Source: Deltaproteobacteria bacterium
GTDB lineage: Bacteria; Desulfobacterota; Dissulfuribacteria; Dissulfuribacterales; QOAL01
Assembly: GCA_027028245.1 (NCBI GenBank)
Contig: JALVJO010000142.1
Span: 1 to 61,233, forward strand
Length of the DNA stretch: 61,233 nt
Reading direction: 5' to 3'
Below the pieces are notes generated by a model. The model was not told where the DNA came from. It made no database searches and saw only the letters and a program-made list of their open reading frames with translations. Made by a program: the position numbers and the translations under genes. Each line of letters opens with the position of its first letter. The stretch's first letter is position 1. Positions 45,223 through 54,686 of the stretch are shown in pieces.

Positions 45223-47565
45223 TCAGAAATCAAACCTCACAAGATTGAGAGTAGTGTCACCTACTGTGAGTGTAGCGTGATCTGCATCTGAGAAGTTGAT
45301 ATTTATGCTGCCACCCTCACCAGCATGTTGATTAGGACTTGTGTAAGTACAGCCAGGACATTTCCCTCCCTGCCAACCGTCCAGCATGTCATCATAGGAA
45401 GCTGCACCATCAGCGAAAGGACCATCTGATGTCCACCATCTCGGGCTGCTGTCATCACGGTAATTGTACCATACCATTGCCATCTTTCCGCCTCGGGCAT
45501 CGAAGAAAAAACCAGTGCCGTCAAGGGAAGAATCCCACCACCAGCCATTTAAATTTCTGGAATCCTTGTCCCCCGGTGAAAAATCAGCCATAAAACTGGA
45601 AAGAGTATCAGTTTCTGTGTGACCATTTACGCTGGCATTGAATAACACACTGTCAACTGAACCTTTATTGAACACCACAGTTACTGTGCCTACAGTAGAT
45701 CGTACGGGATGTTGGTAATCCTCTCCCCACGGCCAGCCTGTAAATTTCCATAGATCTCCGGTATAGGTGGTATCATTCACTAGACTTCCGCCCGAACTGT
45801 ACCATGTAGAAGTTCCATCTTCGTCGTATGTAAACCAGGCCAGGTATATATGGCCATTCTTTATCTCCATGGCAACGCCAGTGCCGGGCTCATTCTTGTT
45901 GTACCACCAGCCTGTAAACCTGCGTGCCGTATCTTCCATGGGATCATCCATGGCTTCAGTGGTAAATGTTTTATCGTCACCATTTACCGTGCCTGCTGAA
46001 TTCTCAGCCACCAGCCTGTAATGATAGGTAGTACCGGGAGTAAGACCTGTTATATCAACGGCCACTGACACGTCAGCAGAGCCGTTTCCTGCGTTAAGCC
46101 AGCCTGTATGCGAGCCGTAACTGGTACTGTTTCCTCCGTATTCAAAACGGTACTTGGTTTCTGCCCCGGATGGATTTACTGTTCCGGTAAGATGTGCAGT
46201 GGTTGCAGTGACGTTTGCTGCATCACCGGTGGAGAGTGTGGGCAGGGTCACAGTTACAGGTATAGTGGTAAATGTCCTGTCGGAACTCTCAGTGGTGCCT
46301 GAAGGATTGACTGCAACCAGCCTGTAATGATAGGTAGTACCAGGAGTAAGACTTGTGAGCCCCTGGTATACGTTTACCGAAGAACTTCCAGACCCTGCAC
46401 TTTGGTCAGGCGTTACATGATCATATGATGTGGATGTGCCCCACTCAAAATGATATGTAGTTGCCTGCCCGTTGGGATTTACAGAGCCGTTGATGTTGGC
46501 AGTAGTCTGAGTTATGTCAGTTGCCGCCAGAGTCGAGACAGTAGGTGCCTGGGGCACGTCAACCTCGGCGTATTGAATCTCCCAATCGTGGCCGTCGTAA
46601 TGCTCCCAGAGTATAGCCCCGTTGTAGAGGGAAGGATGTTTATCGTATACTGTGTTGTTGGTAATCTGCTTTACAGAAGAGCCGTCGTAGTAAAATATCT
46701 CCCAGCCATTTGCGGTATTTCTCTGCCAGGCTATCTTTCCGTCATAAAGAGAAGGGAATTGATCATCCGTTCCATCGGTGTCATTGGTTATCTGGATTAT
46801 CTGGCTGCCGTTCCAATAAAAAATCTCATAGTCACTGCCGTCATAGCCTGCCCAGGCTATGGTTCCGTCATATAGGGAAGGATATTCTTCGACTTCCGGG
46901 CTGTCTGTAATCTGGTGCGTATGTTCCCCATCCCAGTAATAGATATCCGCAGCACCAAGGAAATCATGTACCCAAGCCACTGTTCCATTGTAAAGAGACG
47001 GGCTAACATCCCACACTCCATTGCTGGTAACCTGCTCTCTTGTAAAACCTTTCTGTATCACAATTTCAAAATCGCTTCCGTCTGCCCAGGAATAAGATAC
47101 AGCATCGTCATAAAGGGACACCCCTGACCAGGCATCGCCGGAAGTTACAGTTCCCACCGTGCTGCCATCCCAGTATTTCACAGTAAAACCCGAATTGAAA
47201 GCGACTTTGTCATTAAATGCAGAAATCCCCATGCACAGGGAAGTATCGACCACCTTGGAAGCGGTCGATACATCCTGACTGGTCTGCCACCTGTAGAGGC
47301 CCTCACCTTCGCGGAACCAGAAGGCATTGCCGTTGCTGAGAGAAGGGCACGTATCGTCAACATCGTTGTCGGTAACATTAACAGGGATCGTTGTAAGCAG
47401 AATATCCCATGGGATATCAATTTGGACAGCAGGTTCTATTACGTCTGTCACAAGCATTGGACCCTCTGCAGGCGCGGCCTTGACGGTTCCGTACCCCGTG
47501 CAGAAGATCATAAAAAAAACAGACAGACAAAAACTCCAGTGGATTCGTTTTTGCGAAAAATTCAT
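45223..47565 (-). CDS. Large secreted protein with propeller-like repeats, two Fn3 domains and tandem Trp-rich modules
   Basis: A 780-residue protein with a signal peptide (residues about 1-31, ending TVKAAPAEG). Residues about 60-350 hold six to seven repeats of the type 'PSLYDGTIAWAGYDGSDYEI', each with a 'QITN' turn, resembling TolB/WD40 blades. Residues about 355-545 are two fibronectin type III-like domains ('TTYHYRLVAVNPSGTTESSDR' types). The C-terminal 220 residues contain two similar Trp-rich units, 'FTGWWYNKNEPGTG' and 'LNGWWWDSSLDGTG'. No sorting tail is present. Probably extracellular; function unknown. Confidence 0.85.
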   Translation of the reverse strand: MNFSQKRIHWSFCLSVFFMIFCTGYGTVKAAPAEGPMLVTDVIEPAVQIDIPWDILLTTIPVNVTDNDVDDTCPSLSNGNAFWFREGEGLYRWQTSQDVSTASKVVDTSLCMGISAFNDKVAFNSGFTVKYWDGSTVGTVTSGDAWSGVSLYDDAVSYSWADGSDFEIVIQKGFTREQVTSNGVWDVSPSLYNGTVAWVHDFLGAADIYYWDGEHTHQITDSPEVEEYPSLYDGTIAWAGYDGSDYEIFYWNGSQIIQITNDTDGTDDQFPSLYDGKIAWQRNTANGWEIFYYDGSSVKQITNNTVYDKHPSLYNGAILWEHYDGHDWEIQYAEVDVPQAPTVSTLAATDITQTTANINGSVNPNGQATTYHFEWGTSTSYDHVTPDQSAGSGSSSVNVYQGLTSLTPGTTYHYRLVAVNPSGTTESSDRTFTTIPVTVTLPTLSTGDAANVTATTAHLTGTVNPSGAETKYRFEYGGNSTSYGSHTGWLNAGNGSADVSVAVDITGLTPGTTYHYRLVAENSAGTVNGDDKTFTTEAMDDPMEDTARRFTGWWYNKNEPGTGVAMEIKNGHIYLAWFTYDEDGTSTWYSSGGSLVNDTTYTGDLWKFTGWPWGEDYQHPVRSTVGTVTVVFNKGSVDSVLFNASVNGHTETDTLSSFMADFSPGDKDSRNLNGWWWDSSLDGTGFFFDARGGKMAMVWYNYRDDSSPRWWTSDGPFADGAASYDDMLDGWQGGKCPGCTYTSPNQHAGEGGSININFSDADHATLTVGDTTLNLVRFDF

Positions 47566-48013
47566 TGATCTACCTCCCAGAAGGCCCTTACAAAAAAAGA
47601 TAAATCTGCGACTGTTTCCTCATTTATACTATTGATTTTTTTTTAAATGTCAAACTATTATAAAATAACAAATTTAAATTCTGCCCATAACAATTATAGA
47701 CTTTATCCAATTAACTTAACAGTAACCAGCAAAAATAATTCAATAAAATACCATGATGGCCCATCAAACCCTGACCGTGTTAAAGGATATGATGCGTATC
47801 AGGCACCACAGGACAAGGAGGTGAAAGTAAAAACCTGTTTTATTTAAGCATGAAACATGCCAATTTATCACAAAACATGATCGGCCTCGTTTCTAAAAAG
47901 GTTCAAATTGTTTCTTTAGAAAAAAGGAATTAAGTTGAGACCTTCATAATCCGACAAACAGTTATATTCTTCTATCCATGTCTTGCCGCTTTTTTCAGAA
48001 GGAGGATTGATAC
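47566..48013. other. AT-rich divergent intergenic region
   Basis: Separates the leftward 47565 gene from the rightward 48014 gene. It has a weak -24/-12-like match on the minus strand at 47847-47862 (TGGCAT-GTTTC-ATGCT) lying in a GCATG-AAA-CATGC palindrome. No regulator boxes of the 29 kb type accompany it. No gene was seen. Confidence 0.5.
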
Positions 48014-49300
48014 ATGGCAGTAAATTCAGTAGCAGTCGTGGGCCTTGGGTACGTTGGCCTTCCCTTGGCCGTGGCATTTGGGGAAAAGATACCCTGTATC
48101 GGTTTTGATATTTCGGAACAGAAGATAGAAAACTTCCGAAACCACCATGACCCCACCGGGGAGGTCACTGCCGAAGAGTTTCAGAAGGCCGGGCAGCTTT
48201 CCTTCACCACAGATCCTTCTGATTTGAAGAAGGCCGACATGATAATAGTGGCAGTTCCAACACCCATAAACAAAAGTCACCTTCCCGATCTCAAGCACAT
48301 AGAATCTGCCACCAGGCTCGTGGGAAAGGCCCTTACTCCTGGGACCATAGTAGTATACGAATCAACTGTCTATCCAGGGGTAACCGAGGACGTATGCGTA
48401 CCCATACTGGAAAAGACATCCGGGCTTGAATGCGGAAAGGATTTCAAGATAGGCTACTCTCCTGAACGGATAAATCCGGGCGACAAGGAACACACCCTTA
48501 AAAAGATTGTAAAGGTTGTTGCAGGCCAGGATGAGGAGACCCTGGACCAGATCGCCTCTGCCTACGAAATGGTGGTGGATGCGGGAGTTTACAGGGCAAA
48601 GAACATCAAGGTGGCAGAAGCTGCAAAGGTGATTGAAAACACCCAGCGGGATCTGAACATCGCCCTTATGAACGAGCTTGCCATAATATTCAACAGGCTT
48701 GACATAGATACCAAGGCGGTACTGGACGCTGCATGCACCAAGTGGAATTTTCTTCCCTTCAGGCCCGGGCTTGTGGGCGGTCACTGCATAGGAGTAGACC
48801 CATATTATCTTACCTATTGTGCCCAGCAGACAGGCTACAGGCCGGAGGTAATCCTGGCAGGCCGCAGGATAAATGACTTCATGGGGGCGTATATCGCCCA
48901 GAGAACCGTAAAAGAACTGATTCACGCAGGAATAAGGGTGCAGGGCGCGCGCGTCCTCATCCTGGGCCTTACATTCAAGGAAAACTGTCCTGACATCCGC
49001 AACACCAAGGTGCTGGATATAATAAAGGAACTGAGGGAATACGGAATAGAACCCCTTGTACATGATCCAATTGCCGAACCCGGCGAGGCAGAACAGGTCT
49101 ACAAGATAAAGCTTCTCAAGGAACTGCCTTCAAATTCGGATGCCGTCATATTGGCAGTTGCCCATGATGATTATATTAAAAGAGGACCTGATATCATCAA
49201 AGAAGTGCTGACCCCTGACAAGGGGGTTGTGGTTGATGTAAAAAGCATCTTCAGCAAGGCACAGTTTCCAGAAAAAAATATTCGGTACTGGAGGCTGTAG
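48014..49300 (+). CDS. Nucleotide-sugar dehydrogenase (UDP-N-acetylhexosamine 6-dehydrogenase type)
   Basis: A 428-residue NAD-dependent enzyme that oxidises a UDP-sugar at C6 to the uronic acid. Rossmann motif 'VAVVGLGYVGLPLAVAFG', catalytic Lys in 'KVIENTQRDLNIALMNE', catalytic Cys258 in 'GGHCIGVDPYYL'. The sequence resembles TviB/WbpO enzymes acting on UDP-GlcNAc or UDP-GalNAc, but the substrate is not certain. AAGGAGG lies seven bases before the ATG. It stands apart from other polysaccharide genes here. Confidence 0.93.
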   Translation: MAVNSVAVVGLGYVGLPLAVAFGEKIPCIGFDISEQKIENFRNHHDPTGEVTAEEFQKAGQLSFTTDPSDLKKADMIIVAVPTPINKSHLPDLKHIESATRLVGKALTPGTIVVYESTVYPGVTEDVCVPILEKTSGLECGKDFKIGYSPERINPGDKEHTLKKIVKVVAGQDEETLDQIASAYEMVVDAGVYRAKNIKVAEAAKVIENTQRDLNIALMNELAIIFNRLDIDTKAVLDAACTKWNFLPFRPGLVGGHCIGVDPYYLTYCAQQTGYRPEVILAGRRINDFMGAYIAQRTVKELIHAGIRVQGARVLILGLTFKENCPDIRNTKVLDIIKELREYGIEPLVHDPIAEPGEAEQVYKIKLLKELPSNSDAVILAVAHDDYIKRGPDIIKEVLTPDKGVVVDVKSIFSKAQFPEKNIRYWRL

Positions 49301-49321
49301 CAGAATCCAAGGAGGCAGGCC

Positions 49322-49882
49322 ATGGCCCTTACAAGGGAAGAAAGGATCACCCTCTTAAAGATTGCCCGCGCGGCCATAGAAGCGGAACTAAAAGGCGAGG
49401 CATTGAGACTGCCCGCGGTTTCAAGCCCCGGTCTCATGGAAAGAAGGGGGGCATTTGTCACTCTCCACAAGCACGGGCAGCTCAGAGGCTGCATCGGAAA
49501 CTTCGTGTCAGAAAAACCGCTTTATGAAACAGTGGCAGACATGGCCCTTTCGGCAGCCTTCCATGACCCCCGCTTCAGGCCGCTTGAGGCCCGGGAACTG
49601 CCTGAAATAGACATAGAAATTTCAGCGCTAACACCCCTTACTCCTGTATCCAGCCCGGAGGAAATAGAGGTGGGCAAGCACGGTATATACATAATAAACG
49701 GCCCTTACAGGGGTGTACTCCTGCCCCAGGTGGCCACAGAATACGGCTGGGACCGATATACCTTTTTGGACCAGACATGCCTCAAGGCAGGCATGATGCC
49801 GGGCTGCTGGAAGATGCCCGACACCCAGATACTGGTTTTCAGTGCCGAGGTCTTTGGAGAAAAGACAGAAGGCCTGATCTGA
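49322..49882 (+). CDS. amrA: AMMECR1-domain protein (AmmeMemoRadiSam system protein A)
   Basis: A 186-residue protein with 'GAFVTLHKHGQLRGCIGNFVSEKPLYE', 'AAFHDPRFRPLEARELPEIDIEIS' and 'ATEYGWDRYTFLDQTCLKAGM', the AMMECR1 signature around the conserved LRGCIG. In many prokaryotes it accompanies a Memo protein and a radical SAM enzyme; neither is adjacent here. AAGGAGG precedes the ATG. It lies 21 bp after the dehydrogenase gene. Confidence 0.9.
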   Translation: MALTREERITLLKIARAAIEAELKGEALRLPAVSSPGLMERRGAFVTLHKHGQLRGCIGNFVSEKPLYETVADMALSAAFHDPRFRPLEARELPEIDIEISALTPLTPVSSPEEIEVGKHGIYIINGPYRGVLLPQVATEYGWDRYTFLDQTCLKAGMMPGCWKMPDTQILVFSAEVFGEKTEGLI

Positions 49883-49923
49883 TCCGAAATGGATGATACA
49901 TTCTCCGGCTCAATATAATGTAT

Positions 49924-50418
49924 CTATTTCCCATAAAGCTCCCTGAATCTTTGTTTCAGGGCCTCCTCAACATGGGGCGGGACCAAGCCTTCCAGACTGC
50001 CGCCGAACTGTGCGGCCTCCTTGACGATGGTGGAACTTATGTAGATCCACCTGAATCCTGTCATTAGGAAGACAGTCTCTATGCTTCTGTCAAGTTTCCT
50101 GTTCATGATGGCCCGCTGAAGTTCAAACTCAAAATCCGACACGGCCCTGAGCCCCCTCAGTATGGCACATGCCCCGTGGGACCTGGCAAAATCCACCAGG
50201 AGGCAGTCAAAGCTTTCAAGCTCAACCGGCTTATCTGGAGAAATGGAGTCCCTGATCATCTGAAGCCTTTCTTCTGTGGTAAAAAGCGGGGCCTTGGCGG
50301 GGTTCTGCCCCACACCAATGATGACCTTGTCAAAAATCCTCAGGGCCCTGTTGATGAGGTCGATATGGCCGTAAGTTACAGGGTCAAAGGTGCCTGGATA
50401 TATTATTATTCGTGACAT
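49924..50418 (-). CDS. coaD: Phosphopantetheine adenylyltransferase
   Basis: A 164-residue enzyme converting 4'-phosphopantetheine and ATP to dephospho-CoA. 'YPGTFDPVTYGHIDLINRAL' carries the TxGH nucleotidyltransferase motif, and 'ISSTIVKE' is the second active-site segment. It lies 14 bp downstream of rsmD, the common rsmD-coaD pair. Confidence 0.97.
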   Translation of the reverse strand: MSRIIIYPGTFDPVTYGHIDLINRALRIFDKVIIGVGQNPAKAPLFTTEERLQMIRDSISPDKPVELESFDCLLVDFARSHGACAILRGLRAVSDFEFELQRAIMNRKLDRSIETVFLMTGFRWIYISSTIVKEAAQFGGSLEGLVPPHVEEALKQRFRELYGK

Positions 50419-50432
50419 GCCTTATTAAGATT

Positions 50433-51023
50433 TCATGAAGGACCAACGGCATAGAAAAAAAGTGCAGTATCTCCGTACACCCTTTTGTCCTGGAGTTCTA
50501 GTTCGGTTTCTCTCCCCTGAAAATTCTCAACCAATTCTGTCCTGCTGCTCTCTTCCACAATAACAAGATCTCTTTCTGAAAGGAAAAATCCGGTTTCCGA
50601 GATCATCCCAAGAAGCCTGGATGAAATCCCTTTTCCATAAGGAGGATCGGCAAATACAACTGAGCCCTCTCCTGCGTATTTCCTGATTGCCCCTGCCTTA
50701 ATGACGCTGAAGACATTACTTCTTATAAGCCTTGCCCTGGCTGAAAGCCCGCATATTTCAATATTTTTTTTTAGAATTGAGGCCGCCTGCCTGTCCTTTT
50801 CCACAAAGATGCCAGATCTTGCTCCCCTTGAAAGGGCCTCAATGCCGAGGATTCCAGAGCCGGCAAAAAGGTCTATTACCCGGACCCCCGGCCAGGATTT
50901 CCCATATGCTGACTCGAGTATCTGGAAGAGGGATTCCCTTACCCTGTCAGTCGTAGGCCGGACCAGTTTCCCCCTGGGACAACTGAGTTTCCGCCCCTTG
51001 AGTGTTCCCCTGATTATCCGCAC
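50433..51023 (-). CDS. rsmD: 16S rRNA (guanine966-N2)-methyltransferase
   Basis: A 196-residue class I methyltransferase. 'RIIRGTLKGRKLSCPRG', 'RPTTDRVRESLFQIL', the SAM site 'VIDLFAGSGILGIEALSRGA' and the catalytic 'VFADPPYG' match RsmD. It methylates G966 of 16S rRNA before coaD in the same leftward unit. Confidence 0.95.
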   Translation of the reverse strand: MRIIRGTLKGRKLSCPRGKLVRPTTDRVRESLFQILESAYGKSWPGVRVIDLFAGSGILGIEALSRGARSGIFVEKDRQAASILKKNIEICGLSARARLIRSNVFSVIKAGAIRKYAGEGSVVFADPPYGKGISSRLLGMISETGFFLSERDLVIVEESSRTELVENFQGRETELELQDKRVYGDTALFFYAVGPS

Positions 51024-51046
51024 AAAAAATCAGATGGAAACTTCAG

Positions 51047-52333
51047 CTAATCGTCGTAATCCCCGGAAGGCCCCTTGGGCTTAACAAAAGCGGCTGCTTT
51101 CTGCCTGATCTTTTCCTCGGTCCAGTCAGCCGGGTCCTCTATCCTGCTCCCCTTGGGACCGATATCATAGGAACCTGCTTCAAGGATGGTCTCAAGAGCC
51201 AGGGGCGCCGTGTCGCCAGCATTGAACACGCTGGTCAGGAGTTCGTAGACAAAATCCTCAACGGCCTTTGCCATGCGATCCCGAATCTCCTTGGGCTGAC
51301 CCATTATCTTGTTTTCAAAGGGCAGGTTCAGCTTCTTGTAGTTGCCACCCTTCCATCCCTGCTTTTCCGCATAGGCCTTCATCTCAGCCCACAATTCCTC
51401 TGTTACCCCCTGGTCCTTGAGCTTGATAAATTCCCCGTTTTCGTCAACCTCGGCATTGCCGTATTCATCCACCTTGACTCCCCAGGATATCATCTGGAGG
51501 GCCGTGGCAACGTTGGCCTTGGTTGTCCTTGTTCTTTCTGCAATCTCCCTGAGCCTTTGGGAATTGTTTCCAGAGGTGCCGTGCTGGGCGCCTGAAACCT
51601 TGTAGGGGGCAAGGGCATTGTGTATCTCAGCGGTAAGGTCAACCTGGATCCCCTGGTCGCTTGCCTGTATTCCATGGGTAGTACCGTTGTTCAGGGCAAT
51701 CCAGTCCGGGAAAATATCGTGGGCATTCAGTCCCTGGATGAGAAACAGGGCCTCTTCCACTGTGGAAAGGCCTTCCTTGCCCTTTATTTCTCCAACTTCT
51801 GTCTCAAGACCGGCCCACTTGGGCACAAAGGGATTCAGTTCCAGGTTGGCCAGAAGGTTTTCATCATCCGGAAGATGCGAGGCATCTATTGCTATTGAGG
51901 TCATGCCTGCCTCGAATATGGTGGGAATCTCTATCTTGGCCGGGGGGATGTCCTCCTTTTTCTTTATGCCGTAATGATCTGCATGGATTGCAACAGGGAT
52001 TGTTATGCCCAGCTCATTAAAGACCTGGTCCACCTGTCTTGCAAGATTCCAGTAATTGGTTGCGCAATATGCATTGGCACCGCCCTCGGATCTGGCGATT
52101 TCTATAATTATGGCAGCATTGGCCCGCTGTGCTGCTGCAGCCACTCCCCTTACAATTATATGGTTTCTTGCATTGGCTGCAATAGTCATGGCCTTACCCT
52201 TCTTGAGAAGGGCCCTGTCGATGACCTTTCCGCTTACTATGAGGGCCTTGGAGTTTGGAAAAAGCTTCCTGATGTTGGGCGGACGGCCGATCTCCAAAGC
52301 CTTCTCAAAATCCCTGGTGTATTCCCCGTTCAT
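51047..52333 (-). CDS. Class II fructose-bisphosphate aldolase
   Basis: A 428-residue zinc aldolase, of the longer class II type. 'VAIHADHYG' carries the catalytic Asp119 and a zinc ligand His120; 'VSGAQHGTSGNNSQRL' gives a further His and the phosphate-binding loop; 'IALNNGTTHGIQ' supplies another zinc-ligand His. It joins or splits fructose-1,6-bisphosphate in glycolysis or gluconeogenesis. The acidic C-terminus (about residues 290-428) is longer than in the short enzymes. It lies 23 bp upstream of rsmD. Confidence 0.92.
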   Translation of the reverse strand: MNGEYTRDFEKALEIGRPPNIRKLFPNSKALIVSGKVIDRALLKKGKAMTIAANARNHIIVRGVAAAAQRANAAIIIEIARSEGGANAYCATNYWNLARQVDQVFNELGITIPVAIHADHYGIKKKEDIPPAKIEIPTIFEAGMTSIAIDASHLPDDENLLANLELNPFVPKWAGLETEVGEIKGKEGLSTVEEALFLIQGLNAHDIFPDWIALNNGTTHGIQASDQGIQVDLTAEIHNALAPYKVSGAQHGTSGNNSQRLREIAERTRTTKANVATALQMISWGVKVDEYGNAEVDENGEFIKLKDQGVTEELWAEMKAYAEKQGWKGGNYKKLNLPFENKIMGQPKEIRDRMAKAVEDFVYELLTSVFNAGDTAPLALETILEAGSYDIGPKGSRIEDPADWTEEKIRQKAAAFVKPKGPSGDYDD

Positions 52334-52484
52334 GTGCTTTACCTCCTGCAGGTAGTTCGTTGAAGACGAATATGCCTGGATACAAGTCGCGCAGTATGAA
52401 ATGTTTCCCGGGTCTTTTTGTACCCGTTTTAGATTTTAATCATCCCCATGATTTTTAGCAAACCTTAGGATAATGAGCCGGGGT

Positions 52485-53093
52485 CTAAACCTTTTGCGCA
52501 GGAACTGCAAAGTACCTGTTTAAGGCCTTGGCCAAAAATGCAAAAAGCACTCCCCAGGACAGGCCTACTGCCAGGCCGCCCAGGGTATCCAGAGGATAGT
52601 GTACGCCCAGGTATATCCTTGAATAGCAAACCAGCAGCGCCAGGATGGCAATCAGGATGCCAGTCCTCGGCATGAAACAGTACAGATAGGATGCGGCAGT
52701 CCACATGTTGGTTGCATGGCATGAAGGCCAGGAAAGGCTTGGTCCGAGCCTGGCCCTTATCTCTGGATTTGTTACCAGCCATTTGGAGCCCTTTAGCACA
52801 TACAGATGGTCAATGTCTACAAAGGGTCTCTGCCTGCCTGCAAGGGGTTTCAGGATGCGTGCACAAAGGGCATCACTTGATACAACTGCCAGGATTCCCA
52901 CTATCCACATGACACGTTCAGGCCAGTTTCCCCTGATCATCCTGTAAAGGATAAAGAGTGCTATTATTGGAAAAAACAGCTTGAAATCCGAGATGTTTTT
53001 CATGAGGACGTCCAGTACCGGGCTCCGGGCATGGTTTATCAGGAGCAGGAGTTTGACGTCCAGGCACTGGAGATTTGCCGGAAAACTGTTCAC
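52485..53093 (-). CDS. PAP2-family phosphatase, membrane bound
   Basis: A 202-residue protein with about five or six membrane helices. The phosphatase triad is complete: 'KPLAGRQRP', 'SWPSCHATNMW' and 'SRIYLGVHYPLDTLGG'. Members dephosphorylate undecaprenyl diphosphate, phosphatidic acid or lipid A. Its start overlaps the GT39 stop by four bases; in this operon undecaprenyl phosphate recycling or lipid A dephosphorylation is the likely task (inference). Confidence 0.92.
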   Translation of the reverse strand: MNSFPANLQCLDVKLLLLINHARSPVLDVLMKNISDFKLFFPIIALFILYRMIRGNWPERVMWIVGILAVVSSDALCARILKPLAGRQRPFVDIDHLYVLKGSKWLVTNPEIRARLGPSLSWPSCHATNMWTAASYLYCFMPRTGILIAILALLVCYSRIYLGVHYPLDTLGGLAVGLSWGVLFAFLAKALNRYFAVPAQKV

Positions 53094-54670
53094 CTGGCAG
53101 CCCAGTGCTGCATTTCTATTCCCCGGTAGGCCAAAAAGGACCTTTTAAGGTCCCTGCCAAGGGGGATATCTATCTCGCCAATAAATTCCACCTTCTTGAA
53201 ACAGGAAACCAGTTCGGGAGACATGTACTTATCCTTCTCCATGATTATAAGGGCATCCCAGCCTTTTTTGTTTTTCGGCCCCGGCCACAGCTCGTACTGG
53301 GTTGTCACCGGTCTGTTGATCCCGTTCCATCTGTAGACTTCAGGGCGTCCAGGCATGTAAAAGGCAAGCTCGCTTACGGTCTGACGCCTTCTTGCAACTA
53401 TAAAGGTCTTTTCCCTGTCGGGGAAACGCCCGATTATCTCCCCTGCTTCCAGCCCAAGCTGCTTCCAGCCCTTGAGCCTGAGGGCAGGATCCATCTTTGA
53501 ACCCTCAAGGCCGAGGACTCCCGACAGCAGCGGCAGCATATAAAGGGCAGCCACCATGAATATACCGAGAATTATTCCGGGAAGATAAAGCCCCCGAAGC
53601 TTGTTCATGCGGGAGCTGCACGATATTCTGCCAACTGCCCATGCTGAAAGCAGCACCCCCAGAGAAAGATAGAAAGGTGCCGGCCAGTTGGCATTTATTC
53701 TCTGCTTGAGGCTCAAAAGGAAAACACCTGATAGGGGTAGAAGGCCGACTATCAACAGGAACAAGATCCTGTCAAAATGATCTTTTCTGAAACCCCTTCT
53801 CTTGACCTTTCCGAGCAGCATCCACAAGAAACAAAGAGAGACAACAACAGTGAGAAAAAAAAGAAGTGGGGTCACTATTCCGGCCTGGGTACCCATCAGT
53901 TCCAGAAAGGTCTTGAAATTCAGGATAAACTGGCTTGAGCCAGATTCAAAGTGGTGTGCAGTATGCCTGAAGGTTATCCAGTCGTGACGCTGGTTCCATT
54001 CAAGGAACGGGAATATAAGGAAAAGCTGCACGGAAATAAAAAGATACGGCTCCGGGGAAAAAAGCAGTTTCCAGCCCCTCGGGTTCAATATCAGGAACAG
54101 GATGACAGCCAGGGTGAACCCTGCCATTGTCTGCTTGCTCAAAAGCCCCAGGGCCGTAGTTATCCCGGCAAGGGTCCACCAAAGGAGGGAAGCCCCGCCA
54201 GGCTCAAATCTGGACGACTGCCAGGCCTTCCACACCATGGCCATGGAAAGGGTCCAAAAGCAAAGAAGAGGCGCGTCTATTGTCATTATCATGGAAGAGA
54301 CCGCTGAACCAATGGTGGCAAAGAATACCAGGGCAGAGAAGAAGCCTATTGGTGAGCCGAACATCATCCTGCCCAGAACAAACAGCCCTGCCAGGGTAAT
54401 GGAACCGCAGATGGCTGCAGGCAGTTTCACGGAAAATTCACTTGTGCCCAGCAGGTAATTAAAAAGCCCTATGAGCCAAGCCACCATGGGAGGCTTACTG
54501 TAATATCCCCAGGAAAGGTGCCTGGACCAGTCCCAGTAATAGGCCTCATCCGGGGACAGGTCATAGGGGAAAACGCATAGAAAGCATATCCTGAGCACTG
54601 TTACCGCAAGGAGACTGATGCAAAAGACTGCCCCCCAGTTGATCTGATCTTTTTTATTTGTGGTGATCAT
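53090..54670 (-). CDS. GT39-family glycosyltransferase (ArnT/PMT-like)
   Basis: A 526-residue integral membrane protein. The first periplasmic loop has the acidic pair and surroundings 'SPDEAYYWDWSRHLSWGYYSKPPMVAWLIGL', typical of family 39 enzymes that move a sugar from a polyprenyl phosphate carrier. About eleven membrane helices follow, then a soluble C-terminal domain (about 395-526). The acceptor may be lipid A or protein. It lies 16 bp after the flippase-like gene. Confidence 0.9.
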   Translation of the reverse strand: MITTNKKDQINWGAVFCISLLAVTVLRICFLCVFPYDLSPDEAYYWDWSRHLSWGYYSKPPMVAWLIGLFNYLLGTSEFSVKLPAAICGSITLAGLFVLGRMMFGSPIGFFSALVFFATIGSAVSSMIMTIDAPLLCFWTLSMAMVWKAWQSSRFEPGGASLLWWTLAGITTALGLLSKQTMAGFTLAVILFLILNPRGWKLLFSPEPYLFISVQLFLIFPFLEWNQRHDWITFRHTAHHFESGSSQFILNFKTFLELMGTQAGIVTPLLFFLTVVVSLCFLWMLLGKVKRRGFRKDHFDRILFLLIVGLLPLSGVFLLSLKQRINANWPAPFYLSLGVLLSAWAVGRISCSSRMNKLRGLYLPGIILGIFMVAALYMLPLLSGVLGLEGSKMDPALRLKGWKQLGLEAGEIIGRFPDREKTFIVARRRQTVSELAFYMPGRPEVYRWNGINRPVTTQYELWPGPKNKKGWDALIIMEKDKYMSPELVSCFKKVEFIGEIDIPLGRDLKRSFLAYRGIEMQHWAAR

Positions 54671-54686
54671 TTCTTTAGGGATCTTT

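Noticed and set aside
47847-47862. Sigma-54-like match TGGCAT-GTTTC-ATGCT upstream of the 47565 gene
   Set aside because: Two departures from consensus, about 280 bp from the start, within a simple palindrome and without the GGAAAA boxes seen at the other two loci. Kept only as a remark in the intergenic entry.
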